Shown piece after piece: positions 44,602 through 51,694 of a DNA stretch of 64,000 nt; positions within the stretch are counted from its first letter, which is position 1, and every line of letters starts with the position of its first letter. A program made the translations under genes and the position numbers. The stretch comes from an uncultured Lachnospiraceae bacterium (GTDB lineage Bacteria > Bacillota > Clostridia > Lachnospirales > Lachnospiraceae): NCBI GenBank assembly GCA_947588005.1, contig CANPYE010000001.1, forward strand, positions 18,109-82,108, written 5' to 3'. A model generated the notes under the pieces. The model was given only the letters and a program-made list of their open reading frames with translations, ran no database searches and was not told the origin of the DNA.

Positions 44602-45102
44602 CTATACAGCATTCTTACAGCTGTCATTTATTAGCTTCCAATGATCATCTTCAAATGTATCTTTCATATGGTTGTATAGCTCTGAGCTGTTGCTATAAGT
44701 CTCAGTAAGTCTTTTGCCATCCATATAGTTGATCGTGTTGACAGCCATATGGACATGCATGTATCTGGGATCACTGCGTGATCCGGTATGTATTACATAA
44801 ACATTCTGAAAGCCCTTATCATAGAAAAACTCAGAAGCAGCCTCAGCACGTTCGATCATATCTAATTCACAGAGTCCTTCATTCTTCGTACCGATTATAA
44901 TATGCGTGACCTGCTTCCTATCGTCCTTCTCATACATCTGTTTCGTGAATTCAAAATCCTCTATAATGCCCTGGGTTGAGTACCCAAAGATTCCTCTGCC
45001 TCCATGTACTCCTGCATACCTTGAATCAAACATATAATTTATTACATTGTCTAAAGCATCCTCATTCCTGTGGCTTCCCTGTTTATATATAAGCTCCGGC
45101 AT
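44602..45102 (-). CDS. Very short relaxase/mobilisation nuclease
   Basis: 166 aa. The N-terminus (HRNEDALDNVINYMFDSRYA) and the metal-binding region MHVHMAVNTINYMDGKRL fit the relaxase/mobilization nuclease domain (MobA/VirD2-like). HIIIGTKNEG lies between. Relaxases normally carry long C-terminal domains; here only the nuclease part is present, or it is truncated. GGGGAG precedes the ATG. It overlaps the accessory gene by 52 bases. It would nick oriT and let a helper conjugation system move the element. Confidence 0.75.
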   Translation of the reverse strand: MPELIYKQGSHRNEDALDNVINYMFDSRYAGVHGGRGIFGYSTQGIIEDFEFTKQMYEKDDRKQVTHIIIGTKNEGLCELDMIERAEAASEFFYDKGFQNVYVIHTGSRSDPRYMHVHMAVNTINYMDGKRLTETYSNSSELYNHMKDTFEDDHWKLINDSCKNAV

Positions 45103-45332
45103 AATTCTCTCCCCGCCTTCTCTAATCTCAATATAGTCTCTAAGCCATCGTATCTCTCTTTCAAATCATTGACACAGTCCATAAGTTCAATACAGTTCTT
45201 CATAATATTCTGTCGATCAGCATATTCATCCTGAAGGATATATCCTTCCATCAATTTTGTCACGGATACGTTTCGAGCAGCTGCTTGCTGCCTGGCCAGT
45301 TCTTCATGGCGTCCTTGTAGTAATATTTTCAT
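45051..45332 (-). CDS. MobC-like mobilisation accessory protein
   Basis: 93 aa. An N-terminal segment (ELARQQAAARNVSVTKLMEG) has the ribbon-helix-helix-like look of relaxase accessory proteins, followed by a coiled-coil-like part. GAGGGAG precedes the ATG. It overlaps the relaxase start. Likely binds near oriT and helps relaxase loading; this is inferred from context. Confidence 0.6.
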   Translation of the reverse strand: MKILLQGRHEELARQQAAARNVSVTKLMEGYILQDEYADRQNIMKNCIELMDCVNDLKERYDGLETILRLEKAGRELCRSLYINREATGMRML

Positions 45333-45856
45333 ATTGGCTTCTCCCTCGTATAATTATCTTTTTGTTATAATGAAACCTTATAAATGATCTCGTCCCATCG
45401 TCTTTTCATTATTATTATCTATATGTAACATTCTCTGCTCTTAATTAAATTAATACTTATTACATTCCATGAATGCAGCTTCTTCAATCCGTTCTTCTCA
45501 GATTCAGATACCTTCAAGATGGCCTTCCATGGTGATTAAGTTAGATTATCTCGCATTATCTCTTCCCGCCGTATATATATCAATTCATTATCTACTATTA
45601 TATATCTATAGTACTAATACTATATAGTATAGCTATATCTACTATACTTAGTAATATAGTAGATAGGATAATATATATTAAAAATACATAATTCGAACAA
45701 GAAGGAATATCGGTGTACCATGTCCCCTATTTCACCTATCCTCCTTCTTTATTCTATATGTTACATATATTAATAAATTGTAAGCAACCCCTTTTCTTCC
45801 CTTATAAAATGATTCTTGATTAACATAATAGTAAAAAAAATAAGGAGGTTCATACT
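45333..45856. other. AT-rich noncoding region between the mob genes and an HTH gene
   Basis: About 520 bases, extremely AT-rich and with no supported gene. Positions 45580-45680 hold a perfect 14-base palindrome ATACTATATAGTAT (45617-45630) and flanking TATCTACTAT/ATAGTAGATA inverted segments with repeated TCTACTAT. It serves as the divergent control region and might be an origin of transfer or replication. Confidence 0.5.
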
Positions 45857-46117
45857 ATGAGACACAAAAGAACCGGCAGGTTTCTTAACGTCGATGAGCT
45901 TTGTGAAACACTTGAAATAGGAAGAAACACCGCTTACAACTTGTTGAACAGTCACGAGATCCATGCATTAAAGATTGGGGGAACCTGGAAGATTCCAAAA
46001 GAATCTCTTGAGGATTATATTTATGGAAGATCCCATTCTCAAGTAACAACGCGGCCAGGCGCAGCAGTCGGCCAAGATATGCTCGACCCTATCCAGCATC
46101 CATACTCTGGATCATAA
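45857..46117 (+). CDS. Excisionase-family DNA-binding protein
   Basis: 86 aa. FLNVDELCETLEIGRNTAYN and HALKIGGTWKIPKESLEDYI form a MerR/excisionase-type helix-turn-helix with wing. AAGGAGG precedes the ATG. It is the second such protein of the element, so one may be a regulator of mobilisation and the other the excision factor. It diverges from the mob genes across the AT-rich palindromic region. Confidence 0.85.
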   Translation: MRHKRTGRFLNVDELCETLEIGRNTAYNLLNSHEIHALKIGGTWKIPKESLEDYIYGRSHSQVTTRPGAAVGQDMLDPIQHPYSGS

Positions 46118-46278
46118 AACAGAATTCCATCTCATATTAAATACTACGTCTAGTCATATTCCATGGCATTTCTATAGAACTAATACAGAATGTAGTTTTT
46201 TTATCACATGGAATCCGCATAGCAAGCACAAGAATTTTTTATGGAGAGAGAATGCCTATTCTCTCTCCGCTCCTCTGC

Positions 46279-46515
46279 TTATACACTAGATTTCAACTGC
46301 TTCATCATCTGCCTTGCAGTCCCAATCGGCTTCTCGCAGCTGATACAGTACGCATATCTTCTGGTACGGTATTCCAAAGCCTTGTCATACATCTCTCCGT
46401 TATCTAGTTCTTCCCCGTTATACCCATGCTGATATGGAACCCCTATATAATCAGTCCTTGTGAAAAAGCCTTCCTTACTCCCACAATGCGGGCAACAGGT
46501 GATTTTTCTTACCAT
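46279..46515 (-). CDS. Small zinc-ribbon protein
   Basis: 78 aa. CCPHCGSKEGFF near the N-terminus and YCISCEKPIG near the C-terminus give two CxxC pairs that could bind one zinc. No DNA-binding or enzyme motif is clear. It overlaps the next upstream gene by seven bases and is the last gene of a three-gene leftward cluster. Confidence 0.7.
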   Translation of the reverse strand: MVRKITCCPHCGSKEGFFTRTDYIGVPYQHGYNGEELDNGEMYDKALEYRTRRYAYCISCEKPIGTARQMMKQLKSSV

Positions 46516-47141
46516 TTTCGTTTTATATCCTCACTTCCTGATAAATTATACAGTTCGCCATTAACCACCTCTGATGGCATCCTGCGTGGCGTGAAGTCCA
46601 TGTTGAAGGTATCGCCGTATGCCGCTACGCCGTTCCAGTCGTCATAACGAACCTTTTCCCGCTGGCCGTCGCACTCAAATATGAGATTGGCCCTCACCTC
46701 GTTCCCATCCTCCGGCATTCTGCGTTTCCCGCATTCATACCATTTTGCGAACGTCTCTCGGGGAAAGAAGTTATCTCGCAGGAAGTATCTACCGGTTTCC
46801 ACCTCTTTGTAGACTTCTCTGCCGGTCCCTCCCTCTATACCGCAAAACCTCACCCGGATAACCTTTTCCGGGTTGCGCTCTGGGTCGTTATAGTAGTCGT
46901 TCTCCGAAAGTTTCGCGTACCAGCTACTAAGGGCCTCGCTGTAGTACATCTCGGTGTGGGAACGTATATATGCCTCCCCGAGCCTGTCTACCGTTTTCTG
47001 CTCTACGAAAAGCTCCGCCGTATTGCCTACTTCGTTGGAAAGGACGATTTTCACTCTCCCTTCGAGGCAAACCGCACTCCCGAGTGCATCAGTAAATGAT
47101 CTGTAGTCGCTCTCCGTCGGCTTTGTAAATTCAATCTTCAT
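46509..47141 (-). CDS. Hypothetical protein of the three-gene cluster
   Basis: 210 aa. No signal peptide or membrane helix. Contains VRFCGIEGGTGREVYKEVET and DDWNGVAAYGDTFNMDF; I do not recognise the family. AAGGGGG precedes the ATG, which overlaps the upstream stop as ATGA, showing translational coupling with the 183-aa gene. Confidence 0.65.
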   Translation of the reverse strand: MKIEFTKPTESDYRSFTDALGSAVCLEGRVKIVLSNEVGNTAELFVEQKTVDRLGEAYIRSHTEMYYSEALSSWYAKLSENDYYNDPERNPEKVIRVRFCGIEGGTGREVYKEVETGRYFLRDNFFPRETFAKWYECGKRRMPEDGNEVRANLIFECDGQREKVRYDDWNGVAAYGDTFNMDFTPRRMPSEVVNGELYNLSGSEDIKRKW

Positions 47142-47689
47142 ACATCCCCCTTATGGCAGGAGCCTTCGTTATCGTATACTGTAATCTTACGTGTAGCATT
47201 GTTTCTCACCGTAACCCGTGGATACTTCTCTAGAAGCTCCTTCTTTATTTTTTCCATGCCCTTTTGATTACAACAGGTATATCCCCATTCCAAACGATTC
47301 CCAGACACATCATAAGCATATACATCAAAGCCCTCCCATGTAAAATCGTCGAGATGCCCATTGACGTACTCGTGCATCTCCATGATAAAATCTGCCGGCA
47401 GCTTCGCCATGGCCCACATTGCCGTCTGGTCAGTGCAAAGCGTTTTTATCGTCCCTAATTCAAGGTAGACCTGTTCACCGTCCTTATAATATTCGATGCC
47501 GATATCCAGATATATCCCTTCACTTCTACCATAATCCAGATTGTTTCTGATATTGAATTCATATGTAGAAATAGGTCGTTCTTCTCGTTCCGGCAAACTG
47601 TAGTCCAGAATATCCGGCAAAAGCCCTTTCTCTCTCAGAATACCTTCGATCTTTTCAAACAGTTCCTTTGTAGTCATCGGTCTTTTCAT
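47138..47689 (-). CDS. Hypothetical protein, first of the three-gene cluster
   Basis: 183 aa, acidic and soluble. Features include RSEGIYLDIGIEYYKDGEQV and WAMAKLPADFIMEMHEYVNG. No family is recognised. AAGGAGG precedes the ATG. It leads a compact operon (183 aa, 210 aa, zinc ribbon) at the right end of the element, a typical place for cargo. Confidence 0.65.
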   Translation of the reverse strand: MKRPMTTKELFEKIEGILREKGLLPDILDYSLPEREERPISTYEFNIRNNLDYGRSEGIYLDIGIEYYKDGEQVYLELGTIKTLCTDQTAMWAMAKLPADFIMEMHEYVNGHLDDFTWEGFDVYAYDVSGNRLEWGYTCCNQKGMEKIKKELLEKYPRVTVRNNATRKITVYDNEGSCHKGDV

Positions 47690-48101
47690 CTGTTCCTCCT
47701 TCTTCTCATAAAAATGGCAGGATAGAAGTTAATCTACCCTGCCGACACACATCTGTTTACTCATATAGACAATCCAACTCACCACCAACCAGCAAATCAC
47801 CCCCTCTCTATATAACCGCACAATAGTACATATTACACCAATGGTCTCTGCCGTGACACATCAACCACAGGAAGCAAAATAATAAAATTTGAATTATTTG
47901 GAAAATCACCAAGATAATGGTAAGAACCTCCGGCCTGCCGTCAGAGCATTTGCATTCAAATCTGCAACAAAACTGCAACATTTTTTTGCCCGGCTCCGCA
48001 GCCGGCTTACGCAAACGCCCCGAACGCCCCGGAAAAATGCTTATAAAGAGAGATATCGCCAGTCTCAGGAACCCCCGAAAACCACGCATTTAAGCCATTC
48101 C
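47690..48101. other. Noncoding right end of the element
   Basis: About 410 bases that include the arm-like repeat at 47959-47984. A minus-strand hydrophobic frame (VLTIILVIFQIIQILLFCFL, about 47808-47981) could encode a small membrane peptide but lacks a ribosome binding site. Nothing else is supported. Confidence 0.5.
47959..47984 (+). repeat. Right copy of 26-bp integrase-arm-like repeat
   Basis: Same 26 bases and same orientation as 28712-28737, about 118 bases inside the right attachment repeat. Confidence 0.65.
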
Positions 48102-48195
48102 CACGAAAAAAAGCACCGGCCCCGCGGCAAATCCGCAAAACCAGTACTTTAGTGCGCCCTCAGGGACTCGAACCCTGGACAAATAGATTAAGAGT
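48102..48195. repeat. Right attachment repeat within intact tRNA-Lys
   Basis: Partner of 28518-28612. It spans the tRNA terminator and the tRNA 3' half up to the anticodon. The rest of the tRNA lies to the right, so the intact gene is at this end. Confidence 0.9.
48104..48145 (-). terminator. tRNA-Lys terminator
   Basis: Minus-strand stem ACTGGTTTTGCGG/CCGCGGGGCCGGT (13 bp with several G-U pairs) followed by GCTTTTTTT. The same hairpin is present in the left repeat. Confidence 0.85.
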
Positions 48196-48225
48196 CTACT
48201 GCTCTACCAACTGAGCTAAGGGCGC
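48153..48225 (-). tRNA. tRNA-Lys (anticodon CUU)
   Basis: 73 nt cloverleaf. The acceptor GCGCCCT pairs with AGGGCGC; D arm GCTC/GAGC; anticodon stem GTAGA/TCTAT with loop CTCTTAA, anticodon CUU; T stem CAGGG/CCCTG with TTCGAGT loop; discriminator A. CCA is not encoded. It is the integration site of the element, and its promoter is at 48257-48285. Confidence 0.95.
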
Positions 48226-48256
48226 ATTCTATGCTGTTTTTCTCGAACACTCGACT

Positions 48257-48285
48257 ATTTTAGCGCAGGGGCTGACAAATGTCAA
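48257..48285 (-). promoter_or_regulatory. tRNA-Lys promoter
   Basis: TTGACA and TAAAAT with a 17-base spacer on the minus strand, about 32 bases before the tRNA. It is a near-consensus host promoter. Confidence 0.85.
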
Positions 48286-48307
48286 CCCCCTTTTTATATT
48301 TTTTAAG

Positions 48308-48344
48308 AAAATTTTCGGCAGCGCCGTCTGACAGCCGGCGCTGC
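48308..48344 (-). terminator. Terminator downstream of trxA
   Basis: Minus-strand stem GCAGCGCCG/CGGCGCTGC followed by an imperfect AAAATTTTCTT tail. Confidence 0.65.
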
Positions 48345-48384
48345 ATCGCAAATATTCCGGCAGACAGACGGCGCGCAGATATTC

Positions 48385-48702
48385 CTACAGCGCCGCGTCC
48401 AGAGCGCCTGCCAGGGTCTTCTTGTCCTGCATACCGATGAATTTGGCCGCGGGTTCTTCCCCTTTGAACACAATAAACGTGGGGATCGACATAACGCCGT
48501 ACTTCACCGCCATGTCCTGGCTGTCGTCCACATTGATCTTCACGACCTTGGCGCGTCCCTCGTATTCGCCCGCCAGCGCCTCTACCACAGGACCCATAGC
48601 CTTACAGGGGCCGCACCAGTCGGCGTAGAAATCCACCAGCACCGGCATGCCTGCCTTATACACCTCCGCGTCAAAATTCTCAGTCGTTACCATCTTTGCC
48701 AT
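48385..48702 (-). CDS. trxA: Thioredoxin
   Basis: 105 aa, standard length. The active site WCGPCK sits in VDFYADWCGPCKAMGP, with the cis-Pro in SIPTFIVFKG. It reduces protein disulfides in the cytoplasm and is a likely electron donor to the class I ribonucleotide reductase at the left of the window. A GAGGAG-type site precedes the ATG. Confidence 0.95.
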   Translation of the reverse strand: MAKMVTTENFDAEVYKAGMPVLVDFYADWCGPCKAMGPVVEALAGEYEGRAKVVKINVDDSQDMAVKYGVMSIPTFIVFKGEEPAAKFIGMQDKKTLAGALDAAL

Positions 48703-48727
48703 ATTGTACTCCTCCTCGTTTTGTATA

Positions 48728-48874
48728 CTATTTTCCTTTGCCGTCTCCGCCGCCCTGTATGGCCTTCTCCACCGCCTTAAGCGACTTCCAGATCCGCAGA
48801 AACTTCCGGTTCAGCTCCGGTTTATCGCAGGTAGCCTGCTGCAGCTTCACAAGAACCGTCTCGCGCATCCCCAT
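48728..48874 (-). CDS. Possible 48-aa protein between trmB and trxA
   Basis: Open frame of 48 codons (MGMRETVLVKLQQATCDKPE...), basic and helical, ending in Gly/Lys. It fits exactly between trmB and trxA on their strand. No good ribosome binding site is seen and the start is uncertain (GTG codons lie upstream). No family is recognised. Confidence 0.4.
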   Translation of the reverse strand: MGMRETVLVKLQQATCDKPELNRKFLRIWKSLKAVEKAIQGGGDGKGK

Positions 48875-48906
48875 CCATATCACCAGTTTTACCACTTTTC
48901 TATATT

Positions 48907-49554
48907 TTACTCCATTTTCCGCCGGGTTGCAACCAGTTTACAGATCGGTTTTCCCTCCGATGCGAATTTCTCCTCGTATTCCGTCATCACATTGCCTTCG
49001 GCATACTCGCTGTGGTGCAGATCGAAGGTGAAATAAAGGATCTCCCACCCGGCCGCCGGGATCGATTCCAGAGAATATTCAAAAAGACCTCTGTTGTCCG
49101 TCTTAAATTCCACCGTGCCGTCCGCCGCCAGGATCCGGTCATAAACCGCCAGAAACTGCGGCGATGTCAGACGCCGCTTGGCGTGCCGGTCCTTCGGCCA
49201 GGGATCGGAAAAATTCAGATAGATCTTCGCCGCTTCGCCGGGCCCCAGAATATCCGCAAGCTTCATCGCGTCCACGCAGAGGAAGCGGACGTTGGGCAGC
49301 TGTTCTTCCTCCTGCTTCTGCAGCGCCTTTAAGAGTACGGAGGAATAGAGCTCCACGCCCAGGTAATTGATCTGCGGGTTCTGCCGCGCCAGGTCCATCA
49401 GGAACTTCCCTTTTCCCATGCCGATCTCCACATGGATCGGGCTGCTGTTCCCATACACCTCCGGCCACCGGCGCCGGTACGTTTCCGGCTCCGAAACCAC
49501 ATGGATGCTCTCGGCGATCCGCTGTTCCGCGCCTGTGATATGGCGTAATCTCAT
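48907..49554 (-). CDS. trmB: tRNA (guanine-N7-)-methyltransferase
   Basis: 215 aa. It methylates G46 of tRNAs using S-adenosylmethionine. HVEIGMGKGKFLMDLA is the cofactor-binding loop. Also seen are FLCVDAMKL and the conserved YLNFSDPWPKDRHAKRRLT, then EFKTDNRGLFEYSLES. Length and motif order match the family fully. Confidence 0.95.
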   Translation of the reverse strand: MRLRHITGAEQRIAESIHVVSEPETYRRRWPEVYGNSSPIHVEIGMGKGKFLMDLARQNPQINYLGVELYSSVLLKALQKQEEEQLPNVRFLCVDAMKLADILGPGEAAKIYLNFSDPWPKDRHAKRRLTSPQFLAVYDRILAADGTVEFKTDNRGLFEYSLESIPAAGWEILYFTFDLHHSEYAEGNVMTEYEEKFASEGKPICKLVATRRKME

Positions 49555-49797
49555 AATTTCTGTCTCCTTATGCCGCTTTCTGCTTCATTCTCAGTTCATC
49601 GCGGCCAGTATATCATTACTTTTTTCCTATTTCAACCAATATTTTCCTCACATTTTTAAATTTTTCTTTAATTTTCGAAAATTATTAGTGCATATTTTGT
49701 CGATTAATAGTATAATGAAAAAAAGGTGTGCCGCCATGCCGCATCCGGCAGGCCAAGCCACCCGTACGATACGGAATCGCCGAGAAGGAGGGTATCT

Positions 49798-50712
49798 ATG
49801 CCAGCACCAGTTTCGGGTAATAATTGGGATAAGATCCGTCAGGGGCTTAAAGACGCCCAGATGTTAAACAGCCAGCGAAAATATAATCTGTCCATGGTCA
49901 AGTGCCGCCAGACGCTGGAGTTCATGGTGCAGGATCTGTGCAGCAAGGCTTCCATCACTACCACCAATGCGAATCAGGATCTGGCGTCCCTGATCGACGA
50001 GCTTTATTCCAACCGCTGGATCAGCAAAACCACCTGTGAACATTACCACAAGATCCGTATGCTTGGCAATAAAGCCGTACACGAAGGCAATGAAAACGCC
50101 TACGACGCGAATCAGGCCTGCCAGCTGCTCTCCCATGAAGCGGTTACATTTTCCAAAGATTATATGAACGATTCCCGGCAGCGGCCCCAGCAGCGCAGCT
50201 CTCAGCAGAGACCGGCGCAGCAGCAGCGGGCGGCGGGCGGAAGCGGTCAGTCCAGACCCCGTTCTTCCGCTTCGTCCAGAAGCCGCAGGCGCTCCCAGGA
50301 TGGCTTCCCTCTTTCCAGCACGGATCTGATGCGCATTGCTATCGTGATCATCGCAGTGATCGTCGTAATTGCGCTTGTACGCCTGCTTCGTTCCGGCGAG
50401 CCTTCCACGGACGAAACGACTCCCGCGGTATCGACGGAATCCCTGGCTGACGAACCGACGTCCGCGGCCGAGGAGGATGTTCCGACGACCGCAGCGCCTG
50501 AAACCATGGCCGAGACGACGCCGGCTCCGGTCTATAAGACCACCGATTACCTGAACGTCCGCTCAGAACCGAGTACCAGCAGCCGCCGGTTAGGCGTTCT
50601 GGACGCGGATACGGTAGTCGAATATTTAGGCGATTACGACGCAACCTGGGCCATCATTGACTATGAAGGCACGCAGGCATATGTATCGAAGCAATATCTG
50701 ACGCAGGATTAA
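49798..50712 (+). CDS. DUF4145-like membrane protein with SH3 domain
   Basis: 304 aa. Residues ~15-115 resemble DUF4145 (LRQTLEFMVQD-type helix and ISKTTCEHYHKIRMLGNKAV). A Gln/Arg/Ser-rich linker and one membrane helix (~180-200, IAIVIIAVIVVIALVRLL) follow. Then a Thr/Ala/Pro linker leads to a bacterial SH3 domain (TTDYLNVRSEPSTSSR and AYVSKQYL) outside the membrane. GGAGG precedes the ATG at 49798. Function is unknown; the architecture suggests sensing of the cell wall coupled to a cytoplasmic domain. Confidence 0.75.
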   Translation: MPAPVSGNNWDKIRQGLKDAQMLNSQRKYNLSMVKCRQTLEFMVQDLCSKASITTTNANQDLASLIDELYSNRWISKTTCEHYHKIRMLGNKAVHEGNENAYDANQACQLLSHEAVTFSKDYMNDSRQRPQQRSSQQRPAQQQRAAGGSGQSRPRSSASSRSRRRSQDGFPLSSTDLMRIAIVIIAVIVVIALVRLLRSGEPSTDETTPAVSTESLADEPTSAAEEDVPTTAAPETMAETTPAPVYKTTDYLNVRSEPSTSSRRLGVLDADTVVEYLGDYDATWAIIDYEGTQAYVSKQYLTQD

Positions 50713-50734
50713 CCCATAGTGGGAGTAAAGATAC

Positions 50735-50760
50735 GAAAGAGCGCCGCAGGGTGCTCTTTC
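50735..50760 (+). terminator. Weak terminator after the SH3 gene
   Basis: GAAAGAGC and GCTCTTTC form an 8-bp stem but the following T-run is poor. Confidence 0.4.
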
Positions 50761-50872
50761 CGTATTTCCATGCGAGCCGGACGCCGGCGACGCCTTGCTT
50801 GTATTTCCACGAAAGCAGACCACCGGCGGCGGTTCTGCCCGTATTTCTGCCGGTGTGCCGGCGCGCAGAACC
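50761..50872. repeat. GAAATAC-bordered palindromic repeat array
   Basis: Read on the minus strand, three GAAATAC or GGAAATAC borders flank GC-rich imperfect palindromes (AAGCAAGGCGTCGCCGGCG and GGCAGAACCGCCGCCGGTGG). The border ATGGAAATACAAGCAAGGCG is shared with the copies at 58046 and 60888. Confidence 0.65.
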
Positions 50873-50881
50873 GCGCCCTCA

Positions 50882-50910
50882 TTGACAAACAAGCTGTTTT
50901 CTACTATACT
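50882..50910 (+). promoter_or_regulatory. Promoter of the TIGR01906-type gene
   Basis: TTGACA and TATACT with exactly 17 bases between them, 37 bases before the start codon. Confidence 0.8.
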
Positions 50911-50946
50911 GAAAGAAAGTTTTATAATCGAATCGAGGGGATATTC

Positions 50947-51645
50947 ATGAAATATATCCACTACGGCCTGGGCATTCTGCTGACCTTCTGCCTGATGATC
51001 GCCCTTCTGCTCACCTCCGTGGAAGCTGTCGCCTACTGGACGCCGGGCTATTATGAAAAAGAATATACGAAATATAACGTCACCGACGCCGTGCATATGG
51101 AGATGGACGACCTGCTGGACGTTACGCACGAGATGATGGCGTACCTGCGCGGCAGGCGCGAGGATCTGCATGTGCCGACAATCGTGGACGGACAGCCCAG
51201 GGAATTTTTCAACGACCGCGAGATCGCGCATATGGAGGACGTGCGCGGCCTGTTCATCGGCGGTCTGCGGCTGCGGCTTATATGCCTCGCTGTTATCGTG
51301 ATCTGTCTGGCCGTTATGGCCGCGACGAAGGCGAACCTGCGGCACGTGCTTCCGAGGGCTGTCTGCGCGGGGACCGGGCTGTTCTTCGCCGGGGTCTGTA
51401 TACTGGCGGCGGTTATATTTTCGGATTTTTCGAAATACTTTATCATCTTCCACCACATTTTCTTCGATAACGACCTGTGGATTCTCGATCCCCGGACCGA
51501 TCTGCTGATCAACATTGTACCGGAGCCGTTCTTTATGGACACGGCGGCACGGATCGCGCTGGTCTACGGTATCTCTGTGGCAGCCGTCTTTCTGGTATGC
51601 CTCGGGATCGTACTGACCGGACGGCGCAAAAAGAAAGCACAGTAA
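50947..51645 (+). CDS. TIGR01906/DUF1461 family integral membrane protein
   Basis: 232 aa. Four membrane helices (~7-29, ~108-125, ~137-157, ~200-222). The conserved signatures LLDVTHEMMAYLRGRREDL and HFHHIFFDND-like (FHHIFFDNDLWIL) regions are typical of TIGR01906. Function is unknown. The ATG at 50947 follows GAGGGG; the frame is open further left only through repeat DNA. Confidence 0.8.
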   Translation: MKYIHYGLGILLTFCLMIALLLTSVEAVAYWTPGYYEKEYTKYNVTDAVHMEMDDLLDVTHEMMAYLRGRREDLHVPTIVDGQPREFFNDREIAHMEDVRGLFIGGLRLRLICLAVIVICLAVMAATKANLRHVLPRAVCAGTGLFFAGVCILAAVIFSDFSKYFIIFHHIFFDNDLWILDPRTDLLINIVPEPFFMDTAARIALVYGISVAAVFLVCLGIVLTGRRKKKAQ

Positions 51646-51694
51646 CCGCGAAACCTTCCGCTTTATATAGCAAGAAAGGATCAGCCTATCATTT

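Larger units (their letters stand above)
28518..48195. mobile_element. Integrated mobilizable element in tRNA-Lys (about 19.6 kb)
   Basis: Bounded by direct repeats from the tRNA-Lys 3' end. Coding content from left to right: DUF4160 pair, tyrosine integrase, excisionase-like protein, SF2 helicase, an unrecognised divergent gene, serine recombinase, Rad52/YqaJ recombination genes, a secreted cargo protein, regulators, a short relaxase with an accessory protein, a second HTH gene and a three-gene unknown cluster. No conjugation secretion genes, capsid or portal genes are present. It therefore looks like an integrative mobilizable element with phage-type recombination genes rather than an ICE or prophage. 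It is more AT-rich than its flanks. Confidence 0.88.

Noticed and set aside
47808-48089. 93-codon minus-strand frame at the right element end
   Set aside because: It runs through the arm-like repeat and has no ribosome site; only its hydrophobic end looks protein-like, and that is weak.
28518-48195. Prophage
   Set aside because: No capsid, portal, terminase, tail or lysis genes; a relaxase is present instead.
28518-48195. Self-transmissible conjugative element (ICE)
   Set aside because: No coupling protein or type IV secretion ATPase is visible.
50761-50872. CRISPR array
   Set aside because: Units vary in length, lack unique spacers of constant size and are palindromic; no cas genes.
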